From: Neodontobutis hainanensis
Lineage: Eukaryota; Chordata; Actinopteri; Gobiiformes; Odontobutidae
Reading direction: 5' to 3'
NCBI GenBank assembly: GCA_024349245.1
Contig: JALDNG010000001.1
Coordinates: 8,753,001 to 8,817,000 of the forward strand
Length of the DNA: 64,000 nt
Part shown: positions 1-12,692 of the stretch, in pieces
Numbering within the stretch: position 1 is the first letter of the stretch
How the letters are laid out: each line of letters begins with the position of its first letter
Program-made: the position numbers and the translations under genes
Notes under the pieces: model-generated
The model's database searches: none
Seen by the model: only the letters and a program-made list of their open reading frames with translations
Told to the model about the DNA's origin: nothing

Positions 1-200
1 ACCTTAAGACCTCATCTAGTCTTTATTTTCAAGGCTTTTAACAGAGAGTGATCAACACATATTGGGTTTTGGCCAATCACATGCTTGTTCCTGAAAAGAG
101 AGCACTCTCATTGGTCGACAATGATATGAACAAAGAAGTGATGGCTACCAATAAAAACGAGGGGTTATATTTTCAGGTCAACCACTATAACATTAGTGGC
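1..200 (+). repeat. Unclassified dispersed repeat, copy A (partial)
   Basis: This stretch carries the same string of short blocks as 10190-10470: TTAAGAC, TCTTTATT, TTGGCCAATCACA, then CTCATTGGTYGACA. The other copies are at 28740-29100 (+), 23590-23965 (-) and 62400-62765 (-). It is cut by the left edge of the window. No coding potential or known family is recognised; a short non-autonomous element is possible. Confidence 0.5.
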
Positions 201-353
201 TAATATCCTGAATCTGTCGGGTTTAAAAATCATTGAAAACACATGCTTCTACTCATACCTCCAGTCAATCAACTAGGTGTAAGAGAAGATTGATTCTGTT
301 AAATATCGCAATATTTTATTGTGAATTTTTTGATTCAATTTACAACTGAATTG

Positions 354-395
<42 letters not shown>

Positions 396-2680
396 GTTGA
401 CAATTTAGTTAAAAACAAATGGGAGATAAAGTTTCACTTCTCACTATTTTGATAATTTAATTTAATATTGAATACACTGCTGGCCTTGTGGAGTACAATA
501 AAGTACCAGGATATTTAGAAATATATTGTATTATGGCGTGTGTATTGTGATGCGTATCCCCAGGTGCTTGCCAATACACACCCTTACTATCCATGTACCC
601 TACTACTATCTTTGTAACAGGAAGTCAGCCAGAAGCCAATAGAAAAGTAAACTACTCTATCGGACTTTGTTTAATGTTGTTTGTGCTCTTGAGTTTCACC
701 GAGGAATATAGAGGTCAGCGCTCAGCCTCCTCCCACTCAGAGATGATTACTGCAGACACTGAGTCCAGATGGCTTCACTTTGATAAATTATTTTAATTAA
801 GTCTGCATCAATCACTAAAGAGCCCAGACTGTCCGACGACTGGGAAACGACACGAGCCTAAGTTATTAAAACCCAGGGAAAACATGATCATTTACACAAA
901 ACAGAGCCTGATTTAATGCGTCTTGCGTCTGGTTGAGTCCCAGACGCTGCTGCTGCTCAGACAAGGACCAGCTATATGTTATTATATTTTATTAGTATTT
1001 ACAACCCAGCCTGACCAGCTGCAGCTAACCATGATTACATAGACATTCATAGATATTGAGTTCCACATTAGAGTAAATAAGTCAAATAAAGACCATATGA
1101 TTATTGTGTTATTATTTGAAAACTACAAGAGACCAAAACAGCAATGTTTCTGTGTTTTCTATAACATTCAAGAGGAATCGTGTAATTTGAAGTAAGCTGG
1201 TAACTGTATCCTCTCCAGAGGACAACACAAAAATCCAATATATGGATGTCTACATCGAGGCGGGAGCTCAAGCGTTTTACAATAAACAAGGACATAGAGC
1301 ACAGAAGGAAATAGGAATGCAGAGATAGGCTGTAGGAAACAAAAAAGGGGAGAGACTTTGAGTACTCACAGCTGCTGCAAATTCACAGGGTCAAAACTCC
1401 AACTACAGCAGCTTCAGAGGGACAAAACTCAAACTGCAGGAGCTTTAGAGAGTCATTACCCAAACTACAGAAGCCTCAGAGGGTCTAAACTCAATCTAAA
1501 TGTCAAATGTTTGTCTGTTTGACCTGATGCTGTTAGCCGGTCGCCCCGGTAACAGCGAGGTCCATCAATGCAGTGATCAATGTTGAATTGGCATTGATCA
1601 CTGCAGTGAGAATAGACTGTCCCATTGACGAGGACATGTCCCAAGAGAAAAGGCTCAATGCCAAAGAACAGACTCTAACCTGGACTCAAACCAAACCCCG
1701 GAGCCAAACAACAACTGCTTCAGTGTTATTTATAACGTACTCCTCGTCTAACATCTCCTGAAAATACAAAACACTGCCTTTAATAATTAATAATGAAAAG
1801 AATTTATGGCTGGATAATTACAAATAGGGAAAGGGTGCTAATTGTGGCTTCTGTAGTTCCCAAATATAAAAAAAATCCAATCCACTTTATTAAAAATACT
1901 GTATTCAAAATAATTTTGGTCATGAAAATGTGTATATTTGCATTCATAATATTGTCACACTTGGAATATTGAATTTGGGAAAATTACAAGAGTAAATAAC
2001 CTATTTATTTTTTTATTAGTGGCTTTGAGTGTATTTGTATCTTCAAATAAGGAAAGCAGAAATAAACCGGGCCGACCAGCCTTATATTAATGTGTAGCCT
2101 GCCGAAACACTGGATTAACTGTTCTCAAGACTCTAATGGGGATGTTTGTTGCACAGAGCGTTACATCTGGTTTATTTTATGTGAAATACTTTCATATGAT
2201 AGTTTCATATGACCGTAATAAAAAGCCCACCTCCGTCCTGAAATAAAATTCAAGATAATATTATAATGTCTCATCTCATACAATGAAAACAATCTCTCTT
2301 TTTTCAGCTCAGATTTTTCATCAAATCAAACAGTCTTGTCTCTTGTTCACGTATTAAGTCTGTATTTCTGCTTCTCTTTTGTGTCTCGGCTCTCAGACTC
2401 GTCTTTTCAAATCCAAATGAGTCCAGGGCAGAAATTTCAGAGGCTTTTTGTGCCACTCAGGGACGACTTTCTAAAATGGATTTTGTTCTGAGTAAATTGA
2501 GAGGCTCTTCTGTTACTGTTCAGGCTCCGTTGGTTTCATAAGGAGCTGCTTTTGTCGCTGGTGAAAAGTAGCAGTGAAGTAATAAAGAGAGACCCCAATC
2601 CAGCTCTTGTTCCATTTTGTAAAAAGAGTGTAATTAATGTTTCATGTAAAAACTAGCTAGCTAAAAAGCGCTAGTTAAAT
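201..2680. other. Intergenic DNA without recognised gene
   Basis: AT-rich sequence with a 33-base poly-A run at 359-391. Short open frames at 593-796 and 1573-1761 have no recognisable domain and no exon neighbours, so they are not called as genes. Confidence 0.6.
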
Positions 2681-2876
2681 CCTGGCTCAGTCATGGGTTT
2701 AGTAGTCCTTGGTGTGGTCCTGATTGTAGTCCTGGTTTATGCTCTTTTGCTTTCCACCTCCTCATCTCACTCCTCTCATTTCTCGTTCCTGATTGTTCAC
2801 TAAGTTTTTGTCCTTTATACCTGGATCTTAACCTGTTTCAAAGCAGCTTAGCTGTTCAGAGTTAGTCCCCACAGAG

Positions 2877-2970
2877 ATTTATTTATTTATTCTTCATTTT
2901 GCCAGGTAGGTCAATTGAGAACCAATTATATTTACAATGCACATGGAGGCTATTGTACATGTTTTTCTAC
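2877..2970 (+). repeat. Common teleost interspersed repeat fragment
   Basis: The block TTTTGCCAGGTAGGTCAATT followed by GAGAACCAATT and ATTTACAATG resembles a module often seen at the ends of fish retroposons. It is a short fragment; the family is not assigned. Confidence 0.4.
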
Positions 2971-3424
2971 ATAAATAAAAAAATAAATACCAAAAACCCT
3001 AAGTTAAAGGGTGAAGTTGTGGTTTAAGCCCTATATTTTGTCTTTCTTTTGTCTGAATTTAGCTACGCATGGTCTTAGTGCGGTGCTGATTTAACAGTTA
3101 AGGCTGGTTTAACGCTGTTTTTAGTCCTTATGCGGGTTCAATGAGATTCTGACAAATTGACCATTTTGTTTCAACTTAAAATTCTTTTAGTTTTAGGTAA
3201 ATGGAACATTGGCAAAGGCTGCTGTTGTTGTTATAAGAGTCAAATGTATCAACATTTATTTATTTTATTTTTTTTAGTCAAAGAAACAAAACAATATTTT
3301 TTTCTTTCTATTTCTTCCAAATAGTGTGAATTTCCTTCAGACAGGGCTTTAAACTCACTTTTGCGCTCATTACACTGGAGATACTGCTGTGTGTAATGAG
3401 CGGTTCCATTCTCATCAGGGACAT

Positions 3425-3690
3425 GCTGAAGAAAAGGTTAAAACAAAGGCATCTGGACGTGGTTTTCAAGGTGAAGACGTTTCATTCCTTATCCGAGGAA
3501 CACTGTTGTTAATTTTAAAGGACAGCGTGATTCCCGATGGGGGTTAAGTTTCTTGTGACAGATATAACCTCAGCTTTCTTACCAGTTGAACTCAGAATTG
3601 ACAAAGTTCCTTGGTTGAGGAATGAAATGTCTTCACCTTGAAAACTACATCAAGATGACTTTGTTTTAACTTTAACCAGTTTTAATGAAT
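3425..3690. mobile_element. Penelope-like element terminal repeat (solo, with inverted arms)
   Basis: The left side reads AAAACAAAGGCATCTGGAC then TTTTCAAGGTGAAGACGTTT. The right side holds its approximate inverted copy, GAAATGTCTTCACCTTGAAA followed by GATGACTTTGTTTTAAC. The right side also matches the sequence after the GIY-YIG relic at 22160-22260 (TTACCAGTTGA, GAAATGTCTTCACCTT). I infer a solo terminal repeat of the same Penelope-like family. Confidence 0.55.
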
Positions 3691-6600
3691 ACAACATTAA
3701 TAATTAAAGATTTCTGTTAAAGAAGCGCTTTGTGTCTTTTTGGCTCTTTTTGCTCTTGGCACATCAGCTCATATCACAATCATGTAAAATCATAGTATCA
3801 GTGGGTTTAATTTTGAGATATCTTATCATATATTAATACCTTGAAACCGGTTATAGTCCCAGGGCTAGTTCTGATTTAGTCCAAGTCATGGCTTAGTCTC
3901 AGTTTATTCTGGTTTCATACTAGATTTAGTCCAGTGAGTTTTTTGCATTTATTTTTTAAACTATAATATTTAATAAATACACTGTATTTAAAAATGTAAT
4001 TACAAGCAGTAGAAAAAAACAATCCATCAGTAACCTCCTATGTAACTTCTCAAAGATTGGATTAGATTTCAAACGCAGCTTGAGACTTTATTAAGACCCC
4101 ATTAAGTCATCTGACATTATCGGACTGAGGAATAATGTGGGCCGAGTCAAACCGAGGGGAGCGGCTTCACAACAACAACACGCTCCAGTCGACAACAACA
4201 GCAAAGTCTGCTCCGAGAAGAACACAGCCCCGAGTCATTTATTTCTGTGTGTACCTGAGAATCTGCAGCGAGATCTGATGAATCAGCAGCAGGCACACAG
4301 CGGCTCCAGCACGAGGCTCCAACAGCAAAAAAGTGAAGGATATATTCAGTGGTTCTTAAGGTATAGGTTCAGGTGTAGGATGCTTTATTGTGTGGAGCAG
4401 GGGAATTATTAAAAAATATACACTGACTGGTTTAGTGTTGCCACAATACAACAGCTCTGTCCACTTCCAAACAATCCAATTGAAAACCTTTGGTGGTTTA
4501 GAGCTATGTTTTAGTGTTGTTGTAGTCCTCGAGACTGGTCTTAGACTATTTTATAAAGGTCTTGGTCTTGTCAGGATCTTGAACTTGTGTCTGTTTTGGA
4601 TGTCATGGTAACAACCAAGATCACAATTGGGATATTGGTCTTTTCTTGGGATTAAATAAAAAAAACAAATAAAATAAAATCATTTTATCCTTCACCAAAC
4701 ACTGACCTTGATGACTCTAAGACTGGACTTGGACTTTCTGTTCCTTTGCCTCTACTACTGTGCATCTTACGCTGGTCTTGGTCTTAGTCTTGACTTGGTC
4801 CTGACAAAGTGAAACTAACTCATTATAACTGTTTAGTTGTGTTCAGTTCTGGTTAAGTCCTGAGTTGACCCTGTTTTTTAGTGTAGTCCAGAGTTTAGCC
4901 CTGGTTTATGCCTGGGTTTAGACTCAGATTATTGACATTTAAAGCTTGGTTGAGTTTTAATTTACTGATGTTTTTGCTCCCAAACTGGTCCGGATTTAGT
5001 CCTGGACTTTGTATTCTTTGGTTAGACCTGTGTTATTCTCTTTATAGTACCCATTTTAGTCCAGAACTAGTCTAGGAAGACTTAAGTTTAATAGTCCTAT
5101 GTTAATCCTGTTTTTACACAGGTTTAGAGCTGACTTAATCCTGTATTAAGTCTTCATTTAATTTATTGGTTTAGGCCTTGGTTTAGCCTTGAGTAGATAT
5201 TGTTTTAGTCTTGGTCTAAACCTGCTCTAGTCCTGGTTTAGCACTAGTTAAATCCTGGTTTAGTCCAGATCTAGTACCAATTTTCTCCTCCTGAGTTAGT
5301 AAATTCCTTTGAGTGTAACACAAATCTGGTTTTACAAACGCAGTGAGTCTGTGGAGAAGAGCTATATTTAGATTCTGCACCACAAAAAAGAAATAAATAA
5401 ATTGTTTTTAGACAAAACCCATATGACTCATACCCTATCACAATAAACACTGTATATCTCTGCTTTTATTACACCAAAGCATTTATTAGTCATAATAATC
5501 AGTCGCCGAGCCGTGTGTAATAATCCTATCAAGGAAATGTGGTTTTCTAAGAGCGGCTGTTGACCTCTGACCTTCGGGAGTCTCGGAGCGTCACAAAGTC
5601 TCTTTAAAGGGAGTTTGGATTAATATGACAGATGGAGACTTCAGTGAGGAATCAATACAGAGACGATGGGCTCTGTCTTCCTCAGTTTAATGGAAACATA
5701 ATGATTTACAGAGAGGCTATGCTTAGATAAATGTGATAAAAAATAAAAATGCAATGTTTTGGCATTTTCTGAATTAGATCTAGGCTATGTCCTGGTGTTG
5801 TCCTCGGTAAGTCATGATTTATGATGATTTGGGTTTAGGGCTTTAATTTAATGATGTTGTATTGACTTAAGTCCAGGTTTAGTACTGTTGTAGTAGTCCA
5901 GGTGTGAGCCCAGGTTTTAGCCCCGGTTTACCTCGGGTTTACTCCTCTTAAGTCATAGTTTAACTGAAGTTTAATTAAACCATGTTAAACTAGTCTTGGC
6001 TTGGTCCTTGATTTTAAGATGTTTAGCCACTCATTTGGTCCTTGGTTTAGAATTCTTTTGGTTCATTCTGTTCATTCCCTGTTTAGTCGACATTTGGTCA
6101 TGATTTAGTTTTGGAAAAGTCCCAAATGTAATAGCACTCATTTCAGTCCTGGTACTATGTTTTTAATGTTCTAATGTTAGTCTTGGGTTTTGACTTTAAA
6201 AAGTCCTCATTTGAACCCTGGTTCACAAAATCCAAAGTTTAGATGTGATCAATATTTAATGCAAAATGTAGTCCCAGTGTAGTCCCTGGGTTAATTTTAG
6301 ATAAAAATTTAGTTTTGTTAATGGTTTTTCCTGGTTTTTATTTTTTTTCCATGTTATGGTTTAGTCCTGAGTCTAGGTTTAGGTCCCCGGTGTTAGTATT
6401 TTTTGCTCATGGTTTAGTCCTGATTTACATTTTAATACTGTGTTTAGACTTGGTTTTAGTCCAGTTTTTAAATCCTAGTTATAAATTATGGGTTAATTAC
6501 ATAACACACATGTATTAGTCAAATCTTTGATTACGGTTTAGTAGTGTTAAGTCCTAAATTAAGCCCTAGATTGAACATCTTTTTTAATTATCATTTAAAT

Positions 6601-7160
6601 TTGGTCTTGGTTTAATCTTTATTTCATCTTTAACTCCAAGTACAAGCTTAATCCTTGATTTTTTTCAAGTTTAGTCCTGGTTTGTCTTGGTTAAGACCTG
6701 GTTTACTCCTCATTAATCCCTGTATTTATCCTTGGCTCGTCTATATCTTCTGTCAGGCTTTTGCTGTGTCTCTATCTTCTGTCCGTACCGGTCTATCATT
6801 CATCACTTTCCCTGAGGTTCATCAACTCTGTGCAACAGGAAACGATCGCTGGTATCGAACGCCTTCAAAAGTGTTGCTCTGTATCAATATTGTGACTGCA
6901 GCGGTCCTGCTTCATAACACCAGCGCTCTGCTGCTGGGATCCACAGGGCACAGCGTAAACAAAGTCTTCACACGTCCAGACAGTTTCACAAGGAAACACA
7001 ATGAAGTTTAAGACAGCCAGATTTACAATAGCACTATCTTCAACAGTCAGTAATTTGGACAATAGCTACTCAGTGCCTTTATGTCACATTGAATTAGAAT
7101 TACCAAGCACTTTTATGCTTTCGCTCAGTGTAAAACCAAAACCTTCAGGCACAAGGCTCA

Positions 7161-7400
7161 ACAGGAACCGTTCACACGCCTCCCTCAGACACAAGGTTCC
7201 AAAGTAACTGTTCACACTCCTCCCTCAGACAGAAGGCTACACAGGAACCGTTCACACCCCTCCCTCAGACAGAAGGCTACACAAGAACCGTTCACACCCC
7301 TCCCTAAGACAGAAGGCTACACAGGAACCGTTCACACCCCTCCCTCAGACAGAAGGCTACACAGGAACCGTTCACACTCGTCCCACAGACAGAAGGCTAC
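7161..7400 (+). repeat. 40-bp minisatellite, six copies
   Basis: Six head-to-tail 40-bp units begin at 7161, 7201, 7241, 7281, 7321 and 7361. Each starts ACAGGAACCGTTCACAC and ends CAGACAGAAGGCTAC. The second and last copies are the most diverged. Bases 7141-7160 look like a partial copy. Confidence 0.93.
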
Positions 7401-10189
7401 AAAACACAGCTTTTCTCCAGATGTTGTGAGACTTCTTCCCCATTGACCGCACAATACATTTCTGGATCTGAGTAACACATTTTGTTTACTCACGTTTTTT
7501 AAACCTTGTAAGTCGATAGATATGCACCTCACAGTTCCACATTTCTAAGAACTTTGGTTTTTCAGTTTTCTATATTGTTTTGACCATAGATAACCAAAAG
7601 TACTTTGTATAGGCCTACTCAAACCCAATCATTTTTCTTTGTATTTTTTGCATTAAGAGGCACAGTTTGGACACCATATGTTTAGCTTTGGAAAAAGCAG
7701 ATACAGGTCTGATCTACTGCATGTATGCATTACAGGATGCATGGACAAGCTGGCAGTGCATCAAGAGAACAAAGTTGGAGTCCTGTTTTTTACATACTGC
7801 ATGGTTTACACATGATGCAACAGTCATCTTAAACTCATATACCGCAGTTAAGGCTGTGGAAGTTAATAAAGCAGAACATAATAATAAGTGTTACCAAAAA
7901 GTTAGGTATAACTTTAGCCAAAACAGATTTGTTCTGCCAAACAACACAAACAAAATAGCAATGAAAGGCAGACATAACAATTAACGTAAAACAGCCCATT
8001 TTACATGACTGTATTCCTCATTAGAAATTAATATTTACTATTGTAGAACATGTAAAAGTATAGGATGAATAATAGATGACATTTAGAAAGTCATAAATGG
8101 ACCAGATGGAAAACAGCCGTGTGAATATTCAGATCACGAAAAGCCAAAAGTTGAAACATTTTTGAGATACATTTTGGAGACCCAGATCTGTCAAAAGCGC
8201 AGGTTTGTGTGTTTTTCTGAAGTAGGCTACAGACTTTAGGTGTAACCAGGAGAGGGCTGTGGTTCTGTTGTACACTGAAGACTGCTCTGCTGCTAAAAAG
8301 GTTGTTCAAACGGGGTCAGAGTAAATTACACCGCGGCAGCTTTTACGGCGAGAGTCATTTATCACAATAGGCTTCTGTGGTCCGCAGCACTGGTCTTAAT
8401 GGATGACCCGTCTCAGAGGTGGAGGTAAATATACACCGCCGTGGACACTCACCTCCGGCTTTATGAACAAACAGAGGTTTTCTGAAACGAAGCATTCCTC
8501 CGCAGTTACACCGAGGTTAATGAAAAGTGACCTGAGAAAGTCCTTCAACAGGGAAATAATAAGAAACTGTCCAAGTGCTTCTCAGTCGACTACAGCCTAA
8601 GAGCCCCTTCAGCTCATTAATAATAGTGTTTGTGAGCTCTGCTAGATTAGGTCAAACTGTTTAATTTGTCAAATGTGTGTTTTTCTTCTACTGCCTGCTT
8701 TTGGAATTTCATTTTCTGAAATTGGCATGGGATGATACCCATTATCAAGGTAGACAGCACTTTCTGAACATCACAGTATTAGTCCTTTAGGTATTTCCTT
8801 ATCTAGAAAAGGACAATTTGATTGTGTATATCTGTAAACAATGACAAAAATCTTTTGCTAATAAGTTTCTTAGCATAAAAACACACACAACCACATTTAA
8901 AGACAAGTTGACTTCAGTTTAGTTTTAGAGACATAAAAAATTAGGAAAACAATAATGTAAAAAAATGTATGGATTTGCAGTAAAATAAATAAATAAATAT
9001 ATAAATAAAATAAATAAATAAAAAGCCACAGTCAAATTAGTGTCATTAACAAAAACAAATACATAAAAATCCCTAGATGCAATACTGATTGTCTGAGTCT
9101 AGACTGTTATAATCTGTGAGCCCTGTTCGTGGAGAGTACTTTGTGATTCCAATAAAATCTCTAAACCCGTACTTCCTGTTTGTCACACACGGGTTTGGGT
9201 CTAATTCCCGTCGATGGTCGTCTTGTTACGAGATGATAAAGGTCGTGACATTTGACCTAAGCTTTCACCTTTGCAAAAAACACGGTTTTATTCTGGGTTA
9301 AGATTATAGTTTCATCAGTGAATGAGGGGATTATTGTCCTTCGCTCACGTCTCTGGCCTTTTATTGTGGCAGAGGAGGCAGTTTATAGCATAGAGGATTA
9401 CAGATTATATTCTGATTATGTTTATGGTTATGGTCCGTTCATATTTAGATCCTACACAATCTTCTGTTGGGACTTAGACTGTTTTGGGGAAAAGGTACGT
9501 CATTAATGATTGGAAAATTACAAAAAACAAGGCAAGAGTACAGACACTGAAAAGCCCTGGGTTTGAATTTGGTCAAGTTCGTATTTTGTTTTCTCATGTA
9601 CACTTTATAATAATATGGTGTCAACATATTTACAGCCCATTTTTACATCTCACTAGTCGCTAGATAACTCCGATGGGAAAAAAACTCAAAGCATGGTGAA
9701 AATAAATGCTTGTTGAACCTGGCTTTTACTTGCTACAAAACAAAAGGGGATGAGAATAGCTTTCTTTTTCTGGAGTATGGAACCAACCACTACGACAGAC
9801 ACAGACCGTGGGCTGTTTATCAAAGTTAGCGTTCAGGGTAATCCACTTGCACTCTCTGTGTCCCACTTTAGAGACAAACCTCAGACTAAACAGTTTGAAG
9901 AACTACACACAACTTCAGGAGACTCAGTCCTTTTAGAAAAGGGTTTAGCAGGGCCCAAGAGAGAATACATTGTTCTCCAGGGCGACCGCGGAATAAACGC
10001 ACACCCTTGCCTCGAGTGACTTACTGTCAGTACAGGAGGGTGGACCTGCACAATATCAACGTTAAACAAGCATTAGTAAAAATTAAATTCCAATCCAGTT
10101 TAGAAAAAGACTCCAAACTTAAACAGGGAGCTTTCAATTTGTTTTATGCTTGAAAGAAAAACTTTTAAATCACCTAATATTAAATTGTA
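7401..10189. other. Intergenic DNA without recognised gene
   Basis: No exon with splice signals plus recognisable protein was found. AT-rich, with an (AAAT)n-like patch at 8985-9023. Open frames at 7667-7984 (105 aa) and 8403-8600 show no known domain and are treated as chance. Confidence 0.55.
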
Positions 10190-10470
10190 ACAGGAATTCT
10201 CTGTGGAAAAAAAACAAGACCGTAAGACGTAGGCTTTATTATCAAGGACTGATTGATGAGAATTTTTGGTCCTGGCTTTGGCCAATCACAGATCTCTTTA
10301 GGAAAAAAAATATCTCATTGGTTGACACTGAAGTAACAGCTACAGATAAAACAAAGAAAGTGTAGATTCAGCGCTCGATACATCTTTTTATAGAGAAACA
10401 GCACAAAGAAGAAAAAGAGAAACGTTTCTTTTTAATAAAAGAAAAGCAGGAGAAGTTCCTCTGTTCCTCC
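10190..10470 (+). repeat. Unclassified dispersed repeat, copy B
   Basis: This is the clearest plus-strand copy of a repeat present five times in the window. Diagnostic blocks in order are TTTGGCCAATCACAGATCTC, CTCATTGGTTGACACTGA, ACAGATAAAACAAAGAAAGT, GATACATCTTTTTATAGAGA and AAACAGCACAAAGAAG. A purine-rich tail follows, with AAAAGCAGGAGAAGTTCC. Confidence 0.65.
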
Positions 10471-10772
10471 ATCAATCGAGTACGATTGGTGGAGAGAATT
10501 ATTTTATGTGGTTTGGCACATTGCAATTCTGGCGAGTATCTTTTCCATCCTGAGGTCCACAGGCCAAATATGGTTCATTGTGAATTCCATCTGGTCCTCA
10601 CATAAATAATTTAAACGTTAATAAGCTCATGTAGCTAATTAATAATAAATAACAGATTAAATGCATAAAAATGTTTAAAAAATTGTGATAAAAACTTGTT
10701 TTTATCATTAATAACATAATTGTGTAATGGGTCTTATGATAAATTATGTAGTATGTACTGAAAAAATATTAG

Positions 10773-11512
10773 TCCATCCATCCATCCATCTTCTACCGCT
10801 TATCTGGGGCCGGGTCGCTGGGGCAGCAGTCTAAGCAGAGACGCCCAGACTTCCCTCTCCCCAGTCCATCTCTGAGCCCTCGGGCCTCAGCTTCCTCAGT
10901 GGAAGACATGTCGGTGGGGTTGAGGAGATCCTAGAAGTATTCCTTCCACTGCCCAACAATGTCCCCAGTTGAGGTCAGGAGATTCCCAACTCCACAGTGT
11001 TGGCAGGGCACTGCGTCCCCCTCCTGAGGCGCCGGACTGTTTGCCAGAAATTCTTCAAGGCCGATTAATTGTCTTTCTCTATGGCCTCACCAAACTCCTC
11101 CCAGACCCAAGTTTTAGCCTCCACAACCACCCGGGCTGCAGCCCGCTTGGCCTGCCTGTACCCATCAGCTGCCTCAGGAGTCTCACGAGCCAACCCTCAC
11201 AGTAAGTTTGGGTCTGCCATTGGATCCAAATCACCACCAGGTGGTGATCAGTTGACAGCTCCGCTGACAGCTCAGATGACCTCCGACATACTGCCGGAGG
11301 TCATGAAAATACTGTGAGTAGCACAGATGTCCAATAACAGTGCTCAGGTTCAGATCCGGGGAACTGTTCCTCTTAATCACGCCCCTCCAGGTGTCACTGT
11401 AGAACATCCAGCAACCCCTCCCAGACACTCCAAGAAGGCCAGGTACTCTGCACTGCCATTTGGCCCGTAAGCACAAACAACAGTGAGAGACCTATCCCCG
11501 ACCAGGATTTGT
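10773..11512 (-). mobile_element. L2/Rex-like non-LTR retrotransposon fragment (3' end)
   Basis: Read on the minus strand, this is the 5'-truncated tail of a LINE. The end carries GACCCGGCCCC, GGTAGAAGATGGATGGATGG and the terminal GATGG repeat, as in the second copy at 40862-41360. The opposite end (CAAACAACAGTGAGAGACC on the plus strand) is part of a segment found in the same fish LINE group. Frames are broken by stops and indels, so the copy is dead. The family name is from memory; a repeat-library search would settle it. Confidence 0.7.
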
Positions 11513-12692
11513 ATTTTTACCATCTCCAATTAATTATTCCTGCACAATAATTCAAAACATAAAAATAAAATCTGTTTATAGAAATGTGACTGTTTTTAAC
11601 CAAAACCGTGCCGAATGATGATCTGTTATTGTTCTTTCAATCTGTCGCTGGGCCAAAGAAATGTATGTGATAATTATCTGCTGTCAATTTCAAAAGGGGA
11701 AGATTACATTTTGATCCAGTTTAATTTGCTCCGAGTTAATCCCAAACACAAGCGTCTGCTAAAAATAAACAGCCGAGTGTGAGATCTGTATTCACTTCAG
11801 CTATTAATAGTCAACTACAACAAATGTGAGATTACATCTGTTCAAGTCGAGGGCGGCTCTGAAAATATGTTAACAGCAGCTACTTTATTTAGAGCCAATG
11901 GCTAAACTGAACCAAATGAGAGAGAGTTTTAGTTTAGTCCTGATTTATAATAAAACCCATTATTATTTTGTGACCGTAACAGCCCAAATTAGCACAAGGC
12001 TAATTTAAAAGCCATGAAATTAGGACATGTTCCCAAAAAATATGCTAGCACAGAAAAGAACACAGTGTTAAACAGTTATTTAGCTTTCAATTAAGATTTT
12101 TAAATGTTTTCCCAAAGTAAGTGCAAGAAAGGTTTAGTAAAGAATGAACATGTAACCGAGATTAACAGAATGCACAAACAATTCTGTATGTCATGGCTTA
12201 GTCTTAATTTAGTCCTGGGATCAGATCTCAATTGAGTTTATTTTAGGTTTTGTTCTGGGATTACAGTTGTCTGTCAGTACATAGTGTTAGATTAGGCTTG
12301 GTCCTTGGTTGGGTTGAGATTTGTTTTTGGTTCTGATTTAGTCTTACAGTTCTGATTTAGTTTAATCCTGGGTTCAGTCCAAGTTTAGTCACATTATAAT
12401 TTAGTATCATTAGTTTTGGGGTTTATTACCCATTGAGTAAACTTCACAAAACCTAACAATTTCAGTCTGGATCAATAGGATAATGAAGCGGGAAACCAAA
12501 CCTGGGTTTGTCTATGGATCTGTGAGTGCTTCATGACCAACAGACCGATGGGGGACTGTGACCTGGAAAGTGAACGTGAATAGAAACACAAGACTACGCC
12601 AAACTTCAGCAACATAAACAGTACCAATGAGTGAATGAACAAAAATAGACAGAGTATACTGTTTTAATATTGCATTTAAATCAATCTTTGGT
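11513..12692. other. Intergenic DNA without recognised gene
   Basis: No gene seen. The part at 12190-12400 again holds degenerate TTTAGTCCTG motifs like those at 2.7-6.7 kb. Confidence 0.55.

Larger units (their letters stand above)
2681..6740. repeat. Field of degenerate TTTAGTCCTGG motifs
   Basis: Variants of GGTTTAGTCCTGGTTTAGTC recur dozens of times at irregular spacing, most densely at about 4740-5290 and 5770-6735, with outliers at 2690-2750 and 3850-3930. Similar motifs recur at 12190-12400, 13370-13430 and 26750-26830. The reverse complement of this core is the unit core of the minisatellite at 15.6 kb (AGGACTAAACCAGGATTAAA). It looks like an old, decayed tandem array. The open frames inside it (for example 6315-6518) are by-products. 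Confidence 0.6.

Noticed and set aside
6655..7011. 118-codon plus-strand open frame
   Set aside because: Its first half is made from the TTTAGTCCTGG motif field and the rest matches nothing known.
7667..7984. 105-codon plus-strand open frame
   Set aside because: No recognisable domain, no splice context and low-complexity surroundings; expected by chance in AT-rich DNA of this length.
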